NCBI RefSeq assembly: GCF_037076355.1
Contig: NZ_AP026968.1
Span: 760,501 to 824,500, forward strand
DNA length: 64,000 nucleotides
Reading direction: 5' to 3'
Source of the DNA: Streptococcus parapneumoniae
GTDB taxonomy: Bacteria > Bacillota > Bacilli > Lactobacillales > Streptococcaceae
In this document: positions 9,311-18,907 of the stretch, piece after piece
How positions within the stretch are numbered: the stretch's first letter is position 1
Layout: the number at the start of each line of letters is the position of its first letter
Program-made: the position numbers and the translations under genes
The notes under the pieces: generated by a model
Told to the model about the DNA's origin: nothing
Database searches by the model: none
Seen by the model: only the letters and a program-made list of their open reading frames with translations

Positions 9311-10249
9311 TTATTGGTGATAATCTTCTAGCAAGGCTTCAAACTCAGACACGGTCATGCCTAATTGCTCACTCGCAACCTCAGGTGTTAGAAGACCTTG
9401 ACGTACTAGATTTACTAAACCTACTTTTAATCCTTCTTCTCGTCCTTGTTCACGACCCTCTGCACGACCACGTTCAAGACCTCTCTCTAACCCTTTCTCC
9501 TCCGCTTGTTCCAAGGCATAGTCCTGTGCTAACAAGGCTTGTTCTTCACGCATACGTAGTTGACTAAACATTTTCCTGTCCTCCTCGGACCAGCTCTTGT
9601 AGTCCAGCAGTTGGTCTGCTTGGCTGATGGCTCGCTCAGGTTGCTGGGTAAAGGGTTTATTCCCGAAAAACTCCAACCACGGCTTGCGAACCTCGTCTTT
9701 GCTGGTTTCTCTGTATTTTTTAAGTTCTAAGAACGCCATCTTAACAAGATGGTTTTCTTGACCGTTACTTGTGATGGTTAAGACTTCACCTGTCGTGTCC
9801 TCTCGCATACTAAAACTGTGGAAAGCTAGATCATCTTGGAAATAATTACTATCCACAATAGCTATTGCGTAAACAGGTGCGATATGCTTGTAGCTCTGGT
9901 GAGTATCACCTTCACGCTGGCGAATTTTTTCAAGGTTTTGATTGACCTGACTGCATAGGTAAGCCCACAGGCGATTGATAAAAAAATTCTGATGATGTAC
10001 CTGAATCTCAATGATAACTTGGGTTCCATTATCCAACTCCGCCAAAACATCTATACTGGTATAGAAATCCTGCGCTGAGTAGGGCAGGGAAGGCAAGACA
10101 TGAATGTTACTTCCCTCCAAAATGGTCACATTTTTGGCTGGTAAATCCAGCATATCGCGAATAAATTGACAAGTGATTTCTGGATTACTAAAAATCTTTT
10201 TAGCAACCAAGTCATTAGTTGGGCTAATGCCCGGATGACGTAAGGTCAT
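9311..10249 (-). CDS. Rpn family recombination-promoting nuclease / putative transposase, copy 1
   Basis: 312 residues from the ATG after GAAAGGAG. A PD-(D/E)XK-type Rpn protein: N-terminal nuclease domain with TSIDVLAELDNGTQ (Asp67) and IIEIQVHHQ (Glu81, Gln83), then a helical C-terminal region ending in a charged Gly repeat tract (GLERGLERGRAEGREQ) and a conserved tail. Family members cleave DNA and some act as abortive phage-defence toxins. Inside the gene a strong site (GAGGAGG) precedes an in-frame ATG at 9571, which would yield an 86-residue C-terminal protein. A second ATG nine codons upstream of the chosen start (10276) is also conserved but has no ribosome site. Confidence 0.88.
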   Translation of the reverse strand: MTLRHPGISPTNDLVAKKIFSNPEITCQFIRDMLDLPAKNVTILEGSNIHVLPSLPYSAQDFYTSIDVLAELDNGTQVIIEIQVHHQNFFINRLWAYLCSQVNQNLEKIRQREGDTHQSYKHIAPVYAIAIVDSNYFQDDLAFHSFSMREDTTGEVLTITSNGQENHLVKMAFLELKKYRETSKDEVRKPWLEFFGNKPFTQQPERAISQADQLLDYKSWSEEDRKMFSQLRMREEQALLAQDYALEQAEEKGLERGLERGRAEGREQGREEGLKVGLVNLVRQGLLTPEVASEQLGMTVSEFEALLEDYHQ

Positions 10250-10330
10250 ATTCTTTCTCCTTTCATTATAGCACATTTTTTAATCTAATTTGCTAGATTC
10301 TATGCTTCTATCTATTTATTCGGAAAAGAA
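10250..10330 (-). promoter_or_regulatory. Conserved Rpn 5' leader, copy 1
   Basis: Shared with the other Rpn copies. It includes the palindrome AATCTA/TAGATT (10282-10287 and 10294-10299), the string TGTGCTATAAT, and GAAAGGAG just before the start codon. TATAAT probably acts as -10; the -35 is weak. Confidence 0.7.
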
Positions 10331-10373
10331 AGGGAAAAGTTCAAACTTTCCTGAAAATAGCAATACATTAAGT

Positions 10374-10424
10374 AAAAAAAGATAGCCAAACTCTTTCCAT
10401 CAAGAAATTTAGCTATCTTTTTTA
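10374..10424. terminator. Rho-independent terminator between Rpn copies
   Basis: AAAAAGATAGC pairs with GCTATCTTTTT across a long, partly paired loop. A run on one side and T run on the other make it bidirectional. It would stop minus-strand transcripts coming from the truncated Rpn copy. Confidence 0.7.
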
Positions 10425-10459
10425 GGTTGTTTTAAGATTGCATAACGCTTACAGATTTC

Positions 10460-10878
10460 TCACTTATGTTCTTCCAGCAGTGCCTCAAACTCAGCCACAG
10501 TCATGCCTAATTGCTGGCTGGCTACCTCAGAAGTCAGAAGACCTTGGCGGACCATATCTAGGAAGGCAAAAAGTTTTCCACGTTCAAGTCCTTGTTCTAA
10601 ACCTTTTTCGATGCCTTGTTCAATCCCCTCTGCACGACCACGTTCCAACCCTTTTTCCTCAGCTTGTTCCAAAGCATAGTCCTGTGCTAACAAGGCTTGT
10701 TCTTCTCGCATACGTAGTTGGCTAAACATTTTCCTGTCCTCCTCGGACCAGCTCTTGTAGTCCAGCAGTTGGTCTGCTTGGCTGATGGCTCGCTCGGGTT
10801 GTTGAGTAAAGGGTTTGTTCCCAAAAAACTCCAACCACGGTTTGCGAACCTTGTCTTTGCTGGTTTCTCTGTATTTTT
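10460..10878 (-). pseudogene. 5'-truncated Rpn copy (C-terminal cassette)
   Basis: Begins mid-gene at codons KYRETSKDKVRKPW and runs to a normal stop, so the nuclease half is missing. An in-frame TAA lies directly upstream, next to the stop of the complete copy 2. The internal Shine-Dalgarno GAGGAGG and ATG at 10729 are intact and would give an 89-residue protein beginning MFSQLRMREEQ. Its repeat tract (GLERGRAEGIEQGIEKGLEQ) differs from copy 1 and nearly equals copy 2. Either debris or a silent or free-standing C-terminal module. Confidence 0.8.
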
Positions 10879-10884
10879 TAGGTC

Positions 10885-11847
10885 TTATTTATGATGGTCT
10901 TTCAATAATTCTTCAAACTCAGCCACAGTCATTCCTAACTGCTGACTTGCAACCTCAGCGGTTAAAAGATGCTGGCGAACCATGTCTAAGAAGGCAAAGA
11001 GTTTTCCGCGTTCAAGTCCTTGTTCTAAACCTTTTTCGATGCCTTGTTCAATACCTTCAGCTCGCCCACGCTCTAGTCCCCGCTCCAAACCCTTTTCTTC
11101 AGCTTGTTCCAAGGCATAGTCCTGCGCTAACAAGGCTTGTTCTTCGCGCATACGTAGTTGACTAAACATTTTCCTGTCCTCCTCGGACCAGCTTTTATAG
11201 TCCAGCAGTTGGTCTGCTTGGCTGATGGCTCGCTCGGGTTCTTGGGTAAAGGGTTTGTTCCCGAAAAACTCCAACCACGGCTTGCGAACCTCGTCTTTGC
11301 TGGTTTCTCTGTATTTTTTTAATTCCAAGAATGCCATCTTGACCAGATGGTTTTCTTGTCCATTGTTTGTGATGGTTAATACCTCACCTGTCGTGTCCTC
11401 GCGCATGCTGAAACTGTGGAAAGCTAGATCATCTTGGAAATAATTACTATCCACAATTGCAATAGCGTAAACAGGTGCTATGTGTTTGTAGCTTTGGTGG
11501 GTATCACCTTCACGCTGGCGAATTTTTTCAAGATTTTGATTGACCTGACTGCACAGGTAAGCCCACAGGCGATTGATGAAAAAATTCTGATGATGTACCT
11601 GAATCTCAATGATAACTTGGGTTCCATTGTCCAACTCCGCCAAGACGTCTATACTGGTATAGAAATCCTGCGCCGAGTAGGGCAGGGAAGGCAAGACGTG
11701 AATATTACTTCCCTCCAAAATGGTCACATTTTTTGCTGGCAAGTCCAGCATATCGCGGATAAATTGACAAGTGATTTCTGGATTGCTAAAGATTTTCTTA
11801 GCAACCAAATCGTTAGTTGGGCTGATGCCCGGATGACGTACAGTCAT
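10885..11847 (-). CDS. Rpn family recombination-promoting nuclease / putative transposase, copy 2
   Basis: 320 residues from the ATG preceded by AAAGGAG. The first ~210 residues are almost identical to copy 1 (start MTVRHPGISPTNDLVAKK; catalytic SIDVLAEL and IIEIQ conserved). The C-terminal repeat tract is longer. An internal GAGGAGG-ATG at 11169 could start a 94-residue C-terminal product. The stop codon is followed almost at once by internal sequence of the truncated copy, showing a recombination joint. Confidence 0.88.
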   Translation of the reverse strand: MTVRHPGISPTNDLVAKKIFSNPEITCQFIRDMLDLPAKNVTILEGSNIHVLPSLPYSAQDFYTSIDVLAELDNGTQVIIEIQVHHQNFFINRLWAYLCSQVNQNLEKIRQREGDTHQSYKHIAPVYAIAIVDSNYFQDDLAFHSFSMREDTTGEVLTITNNGQENHLVKMAFLELKKYRETSKDEVRKPWLEFFGNKPFTQEPERAISQADQLLDYKSWSEEDRKMFSQLRMREEQALLAQDYALEQAEEKGLERGLERGRAEGIEQGIEKGLEQGLERGKLFAFLDMVRQHLLTAEVASQQLGMTVAEFEELLKDHHK

Positions 11848-11925
11848 ATTTCTTCTCCTTTCATTATAGCACATTTTTTAATCTAGGCTCACTAGATTCA
11901 CTGCTTCTATCTATTTATTCGGAAA
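11848..11925 (-). promoter_or_regulatory. Conserved Rpn 5' leader, copy 2
   Basis: As for copy 1, but the palindrome arms are AATCTAG (11880-11886) and CTAGATT (11892-11898). The changed base is compensated on the other arm. TATAAT and GGAG are kept. Confidence 0.7.
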
Positions 11926-11930
11926 AAGTA

Positions 11931-12185
11931 GAAAAAGAGTAGAAAAAATGTCAAATTGTCTCATTTTTTAAAGAAATAAGTGTAAAAGTTAATGGAAATC
12001 TAAAAGCAAGCTGGAAAGGTCTCAAAGCACGGCGCTGAGCTTGCTGATAGGAGGAAGTAAGTCCATAAGATGCACACGACAAGGCAAGGATGATGAGGCT
12101 TCATCTTTGGTGTTGGCTTACTGATGATGGACTTCTAACCTAGCTTTGGTCTTAGTAAAAAGAGTCGTCTTTCCATTCAAAAAAT
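11931..12185. other. Non-coding region with two long-range inverted repeats
   Basis: AGCAAGCT (12005-12012) pairs with AGCTTGCT (12038-12045). AAGTCCAT (12059-12066) pairs with ATGGACTT (12127-12134), with GATGA/TCATC nested inside. No convincing open reading frame. Could be a structured RNA, the 5' region of the surface gene, or the remains of a small mobile element; I do not recognise the family. Confidence 0.5.
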
Positions 12186-12214
12186 TTGAAGTTTCAAGCC
12201 GACTGGTGTATAAT
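12186..12214 (+). promoter_or_regulatory. Promoter of the first surface-protein gene
   Basis: TTGAAG (12186-12191), a 17-base spacer, and a perfect TATAAT (12209-12214), about 75 bases before the start codon. Confidence 0.75.
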
Positions 12215-12259
12215 ATATTCATGAATTGTATTCTATTATATAGGAAGTAATAGGGCACA

Positions 12260-12279
12260 ATATATATATATATATATAT
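12260..12279 (+). repeat. (TA)n dinucleotide tract in the 5' leader
   Basis: An uninterrupted run of about ten AT/TA units ends right at the Shine-Dalgarno GGAG of the surface-protein gene. Such tracts can change length by slippage. Confidence 0.9.
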
Positions 12280-12290
12280 GGAGTGTAAGA

Positions 12291-15200
12291 ATGAATCATC
12301 CAGAAAAACAATTAAAATACAGTATACGGAAAGTGAGTGTCGGTGCAGCTAGTGTTGTCATTGGGGCGCTCTATCTTTTGATGGGAGCTGGGATTGCTCA
12401 TGCTGAGGGCGTGGAGTCAGCGAGGGAAACTGAGAGGGCAGCAAACCCGACAGATCCAGAACAGTCTGGAAATGGAAAGACAGGAAACAAGCCTGACCTC
12501 AGCAATACAGATGCAGCAGCAAATACCTATAATGCTCCCGTAGCTGCCAATCCGCTAGTAGCTCCAGAAAGTAGGAAACCTCGTACTCGTAGTAAAAGAG
12601 AATTACCTGATGGGGACGCAAGTAATCCATCGAATGGCGCTACAGGGACTGAATCAGGAGAGAACCAGCCAACAGGTGAAAATTCACCTGTACTGGATGC
12701 CAATCGTAAAGGTGAGACAGTAAAAACTGACCAACCTGGGGTACATGTACCTACAGATGGAGAAAAGGGGTCGGATGATAAGAATGCCAACTTAACATTT
12801 GATACTCCTAGTGAGAATGCTACAGTTGAGTACATGTACAAAATCATCCAAAATATGCCGGATGACTTCCAAAACAATGAGCGTTCATACTTGAGAAATA
12901 TGAACACCCTTGGTGATGCACTTAGATTTGATGGAAATGGTAATGTTACTAAGGATGAAAGCGGCAAACAACTACAAGATGGTGAAATTCGTGAAATTAA
13001 CGAATTCGGTGGTTGGAAAGCTATAAACGGTGGAACGTTCGCCATCGGTAAGAAAAATGCTCAAGGGTATTTCACTGGTTGGTACTATAAAAAGGGTTCA
13101 ACCACAGAAAAAGAGCAAGGGGGGATGCTGGGTTCTGACGCCATGGACCGAGTCTACCTCCACGAGCAAGCCCTAGATCGTCGTTTTAATTACATGTTGA
13201 TGCTTGCCAAAGGACGTACTATCGCCAATAGAACTGATACAGCACAAGATGGATCTACGTTTGAAATAAAGACAGAGAAAAGAACTGGGAATACTCTTGA
13301 TAAATTACCTGTAAAAGAGAAGGAAGATATTCTCCAACATTCTCCAAATATTGAGGGATTCAATGGAATAGAAAAAACCTTCACTGCCTTTTCTACCAAA
13401 TATGGAAGTCGCTTGAAAATCGACTTTGTAACAGGGTATATCTCAGACTATGAAGGGTCAAAAGGGACCTATCGTATTGTTGTTAAAGCTATTAAAAAGG
13501 ATAAGAATGATACTTCAAAAGAAGTGGAAGAGACCATCTATGACCATACTATTAACAGAATTGACGGAGTAGTAGAGAATGAAGAACGCTATAGCCAGGG
13601 TGTGGATTTAAGTAGGTTTAACAAACTAATTAAAAAGTTATTGACAGATGAACACGAGAAAAAAGTTAAGCCTCTTGCAGAAGCAAGATATAAGGAGCAA
13701 CATCCAGATGTAAACAAACCTAAATTTAGCGACTATAAATACCTGATGCCTATTATCACAAAAGAGCTCGCTGAAAAGGGAGATACTATAGTTGAGTTAC
13801 CTATCGATAAGGACGAATTGCATGAAGTAGAAAAAAACGGAATACCATCTAATCATTTTAAAGAAGAACTTAATATCCAAACTAACTATGCAACTGTAGC
13901 CAATAAACTCCAAGGTGTATTAAAGCACATAACGGATAAAGAGGTGCAAGAAAACTCTGCAATATGGGTGGTTACTACTGAGAAAAATTCAGATGGAACA
14001 ATAAAAAGTAAAGACCCAGATCGTGTCTATAAATTATTAGATTTTGTATTGCCAACTGCTAAAAAAATTATCTATCATGCAGATACTGACCAATTAGAAC
14101 TCCAAACAGATCCAGATAAAGTGAAGAGTCATCGTGAAAAACTTAAGGCTGAGCTAGCAGAAAAAGAAGCTCTTTTAAAGACTACTACGACTAAGGATGA
14201 AACAGCTAAACTTAAAAAAGAAATCTCTGCCTTAAACTCAGCCCTTGGATCAACAAACGCCTACACTTACCTGGAAGCAACAAACGGTAGTAAAGAAGCA
14301 AAAATCCTTGGCTCACATATGGAAGCAACTGAACAACCTGATGAAAAGGATCTAACAGAAGCTGATTACAATAGAATAAGGACGAATGATCTTGCTGCGA
14401 AGGAAAAAGATGGTCTTCCAAAATTCACGCACTATTTTGTTGAAAAAGAAAAAGTTAGACGTTCAGATGTGCTAGCTGATGCTGAATTATCCAAAAAAAT
14501 TACTGCGGAAATTGATGGTGATCAGGATAAACTAGGTAAAGGTGGATACTTCTCAACAGGGGATATTCCATTGGATAAAGATGTCGTAGCCTATAAAATA
14601 CAAGTGTTTGCGGAAAATAAAAAGCGTGTCGGTGTTAATAAGCAAAGTCCAAGACTTCAATATAACTTACCTATCCTAGCCGATTTCTCAGTTATTCAAG
14701 ATACCGTAGAACCGTCTAAAGAAGTAGCCAAACGAATCATTGATAAACAGGTGGAAGATAAAAAAATTCCACCAGAAGAAGGGAAAAAACTCAAAGGAAA
14801 AATCGATGAAAGTAAGAAAACATCGGAAGTTAGAAAAGCTATCTCTGGTAATGTAAAGGTCAAGTATGTCGATGAACAGGGATAAGATATACCACTATCT
14901 GAAGAAGACGCTAAAAAAGTCGGAGAAAAATCTGATAATGGTACCTACCTTGTAGAAAAAGAAGCCCTTATTGGCTCAAGCTACAATGTAACAAGTAAGA
15001 AATTACGAGGGATTAACGCAGGTGAGAAAAAATACCGCCTAAAACGCTCTCTTGATAATACTGATGGCTTATATACAAATTCAGCAGCTGTTACAGGCTC
15101 AGTGACTTCAACTGATAAGATTGTAACCTTTGTCTACGAAGAAGGGGAGCCAGCCAAGGCAAAAGCGGTTGTTCGTGTGATGAAACAACAAGATGGAGGA

Positions 15201-18200
15201 ACAGCTGTTGAATTACCAGAACATAAGATCAACCTTGAAACAGAAGTAGGTGAAGACTTCCCATCAACAGATGTTGATGCCAAAGTTGCTGCCTTGAAAA
15301 AAGCAGGTTATGAGATTGTTAGCAATACTTTTACAGACGGAACACCTGAATCAAGAAAAGGTGATGATCAAGAAGACGTAGACGGACAAGAGCCAACGCA
15401 GTCTTATACGATTACTGTAAGAGAAAAAGTGGAAACAGTAACAGAGCCGAAAAATCCAAACGATCCAGTAGATCCAAATACAAACCCACTGAAACCGTTG
15501 GTACCAGTAGAACCAGAACATCCAGGAAAAGGATATAAAGTTCCAGATTTACCTAAAACACCAGAAACGAATACACCGATTACGTATGAAGCAGATCCGC
15601 AAAAAGCAGTAGTTAAAGTTTATAATGTCAAGGATAGTGTGGAAACTGAATTAACGAATGACAAGTTAACAATGAATGGTAAAACTGATGAAGTTATTCC
15701 TACTCAATCATTGAAAGATAAAATTGAAGAATTGAAAAAACGTGGATATATTATTGATGAAGAGCCACTAAAAAATGGAGAAAAATTTGATAGTGAAAAA
15801 GATTCAGATTCTCAAGATCCTACTCAAGTATTTAAGTTGAAAGTACATGAAAAACTTGTACCAGTAACACCGCCAACACCAGAAAAACCACTTGAACCTG
15901 GAAAACCAATTGATCCAGATGTGCCGGTAGATCCTAATACTCCTGTTGATCCAAACACACCAGTATGGACAGAGGATTTAATCAATAAAGTTAAGAACGC
16001 GGAAACTACAAAAGAAGTAACACGTACAATTAATTATGTTGACGAATCAGGAACTAAGCTAACATATACGGATAACGGTAAAGAAACAAAAGAGCCAAAA
16101 ACAGATAAAGTAACCTTTACACGTGAAGCTAAGATTAACGTAGTAACAGGTGAGATTACTTATGGAGAATGGACAGCTAAAGATAATGACACAACATTCG
16201 ATGAAGTAACATCACCAGTAGTAAAAGGATACATCTTAAAATCAAATCAAGACTCACAAGGTAATTTGGTATCAACAGATGGAACAAGTGTAGCAGCAAG
16301 TGAAAACTTAACAGAAGCTTCTAAAAATCAAAATGTAAATGTGGTGTACACTAAGTTAGGATCATGGGTATTAACACCGCCAACAGGTGTAACACCACCA
16401 GAAGGAACGAATTTCGATCCAAAACCATATCCAAACCATCCAGCAGATCCAACAAAACCTGGAACACCAGTATATCCTGAACCAGGACAACCAATCACAC
16501 CTGGTACACCGGTAATTCCATATGTACCTGGATACACACCAAAAATTGGAGACAAACCGTTAGAACCAGTTGATCCAAACTATCCGGAAAAAGGATACAA
16601 AGTACCACCAGTACCAGAAACACCAGGTAAGGATACACCGATTACTTATGAAGGAAATCCACAAAAGATTTTAATTAAAGTAGTTAATGTAACTACAGGG
16701 GTAGAAGTGCCACTAGACAATGAAAAATTAGAATTTAACGGCAAATCAGGAGAAACGGTTAAAGAAACTGATAAAAATTCTGTTGATGCTAAGATAACTT
16801 CACTAAGAAATCGTGGATACATTGTAGATACAGTAAATCCACTAACTGCAACTACAAAATATGATACAGAGTCTGACGCTGGAAAACAAGAACCGACTCA
16901 GACATATAAATTAGTAGTAAGAGAAAAAATCTCAGCTGATAAAGAGTCTACAACTGTAACACGTACAATTAAATACGTTAAAGTTGATGTTCAAGATGGA
17001 AAAGAAGTCAGAACAGAACTTAACACGGAAAAAATCACGATGAAAGTAGATAAGGTTGAGTTTTCAAGAGATACAACAACTAATCTAACAACAGGTTTAA
17101 CGGAAATTGGAACTTGGAATCATGAAAAACAAGAGTTCCCTAAAGTAGATACACCAGTTTTAGAAGGATATTTAGCAAATAAAGTGTCAGTACCTTCTAA
17201 AGAGGTAACGCCAGAATCTGATTCAATAGAAGAAGTAGTTGAATACAGAAAAATCGGTTCATGGGTGCCAAAAGTACCAGGAAAAGAAGAACCGACACCA
17301 ATTCCGTATCCAAATGATCCAGATGATCCAACTAAGCCTAAAACTCCAGATTATCCAACCACTCCGCCACAACCAGGGCAACCAGTACCGAAAGTGCCAG
17401 TGATTCCATACGTTCCAGGCTATACACCTAAGACACCAAACGGAACTCCATTAGTACCTATAGATCCAGAACATCCAGAAAAAGGATATAAGGTGCCACC
17501 GGTTCCAGAAACGCCAAATGATCCTAAGATGGATACACCAATCAAGTATACACCAGATGGACAAAGAGCTATTGTCAAATTTGTTGTCATAGGCGAAGAT
17601 GGAAAAGAAACGGAGCTTGTTGCTTCAAGGATGTCGCTGACAGGTAAAACTGGAGAGAAAATCCCAACAGAAAACTTTAATGATACATTGAAGAAACTAA
17701 CAGGTGACCCAGTTAATAATGGTGACTACGAGTTAGTAGACAATCCTCTGAAAGATGGAGCGACATTTGACAACGTAAAAGATGAAGAAGGAAAAGATCC
17801 GTCTCAAGTCTTTGTCGTGAAGTTACGTCAAATCTATGTTATTCCACCGACACCGAGAATTGTCGAACGTCCAAGCGGTAATACTGTAGAAGTTGACGTG
17901 CCAAATAAAGATGCTGATACTTTATCTATTACATTTACAAAACGAAACAGTACTGAAAAAGAAACTATCGTTACGAAGAAAGATAAAGATGGTACGTGGA
18001 AAATTGAAAAATCTCCAGTTGGAGTGACTATCAATCCGACGAATGGTCGTGTTTACATTCCAAGTGAACAAGTTCAACCGAAGACATGGGTAGATACGCA
18101 AACAAAACATAAGTACAAACAAAGTAAGATTGTTAGTGTTATGCCGAATATTCTTGATGTACCTAAATTTGAAGGAACAACAGAATGGATTGACGTAAAT

Positions 18201-18806
18201 GGAAATGTCTTAAGACCAACTGAAAATGGTTTACATGAAAAAGGTCGAATTGCAAATCATGTTTGGTTGGAAAGTCGTTTGGAAGGAAATAAAGTCACAC
18301 ATATTTTCTTTGCAGGTTCTCCATCTGTAGACAAGCCAGAATATAAAATTACAGTCTGGTTTGATAAAGATGGTAATCCACTTAAACCAGATCAACCAGG
18401 TACTCATGAAGCTGGAAATATTCCAGGATACAGATATATTACAACTGTAACGGAGGATGGTATTACGATTCATAGATTTGAAAAGATACCGCCAGTTCTT
18501 CCTAACGAACCAATTCCAGATAGACCTGAGGAGCCGAGACCACAACCAAATCCAGAGCATCCAAGTGCTCCTACTCCAAGCCCAGAACTACCAAATCAAG
18601 AGACTCCAATACCAGAGCCAACTCCTGAACCTGAAACTCCAGTGAGTCCAGACCCAGAAGTTCCGACTTATGAGACAGGTAAGAGAGAGGAGTTGCCAAA
18701 CACAGGTACAGAAGCTAATGCTGGCTTAGCTGGGGCAGGATTGTTGACCTTGTTAGCAGGTCTAGGACTAGGATTCTTCAAGAAAAAAGAAGATGAATCC
18801 GAATAA
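12291..18806 (+). pseudogene. LPXTG surface protein with mucin-binding-like repeats, interrupted by one in-frame TAA
   Basis: A 2171-codon frame broken only at 14883-14885 (TAA). The same frame continues without another stop to the end. YSIRK signal peptide (KYSIRKVSVGAASVV, cleavage near AHA-E, residue 38). A polar linker runs to about 150 and a unique region to about 850. A MucBP-like module (KVKYVDEQG, stop, DIPLSEED) spans about 850-955. Four ~90-residue repeats ending in QDPTQVFKLKVHEK-like strings lie near 957-1047, 1102-1190, 1457-1547 and 1759-1850. Two Mub-like modules (RTINYVDESG, RTIKYVKVD) are spaced by Pro-rich linkers. Sorting signal LPNTG at 2135, hydrophobic segment and FKKKEDE tail. 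If the stop is obeyed, an unanchored 864-residue N-terminal piece is made. Probable adhesin. Confidence 0.85.
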
Positions 18807-18825
18807 TATAAAAACGTTGCTTCTT

Positions 18826-18858
18826 GCCAAAAGTTGGATGAGTTATCTGGCTTTTGGC
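18826..18858 (+). terminator. Hairpin between the two surface-protein genes
   Basis: GCCAAAAG pairs with CTTTTGGC (8 bp, 17-base loop), but there is no T tract. It may be a weak terminator or a processing site. The second gene starts 50 bases further on, so co-transcription is possible. Confidence 0.4.
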
Positions 18859-18907
18859 TCGGAGTCAACAATCTATAAACTAAAATAAATATTAAATTGA
18901 GGAAAAT

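Noticed and set aside
12005..12134. tRNA or group II intron end
   Set aside because: No cloverleaf, no TTCAA-type T loop and no intron domain V hairpin.
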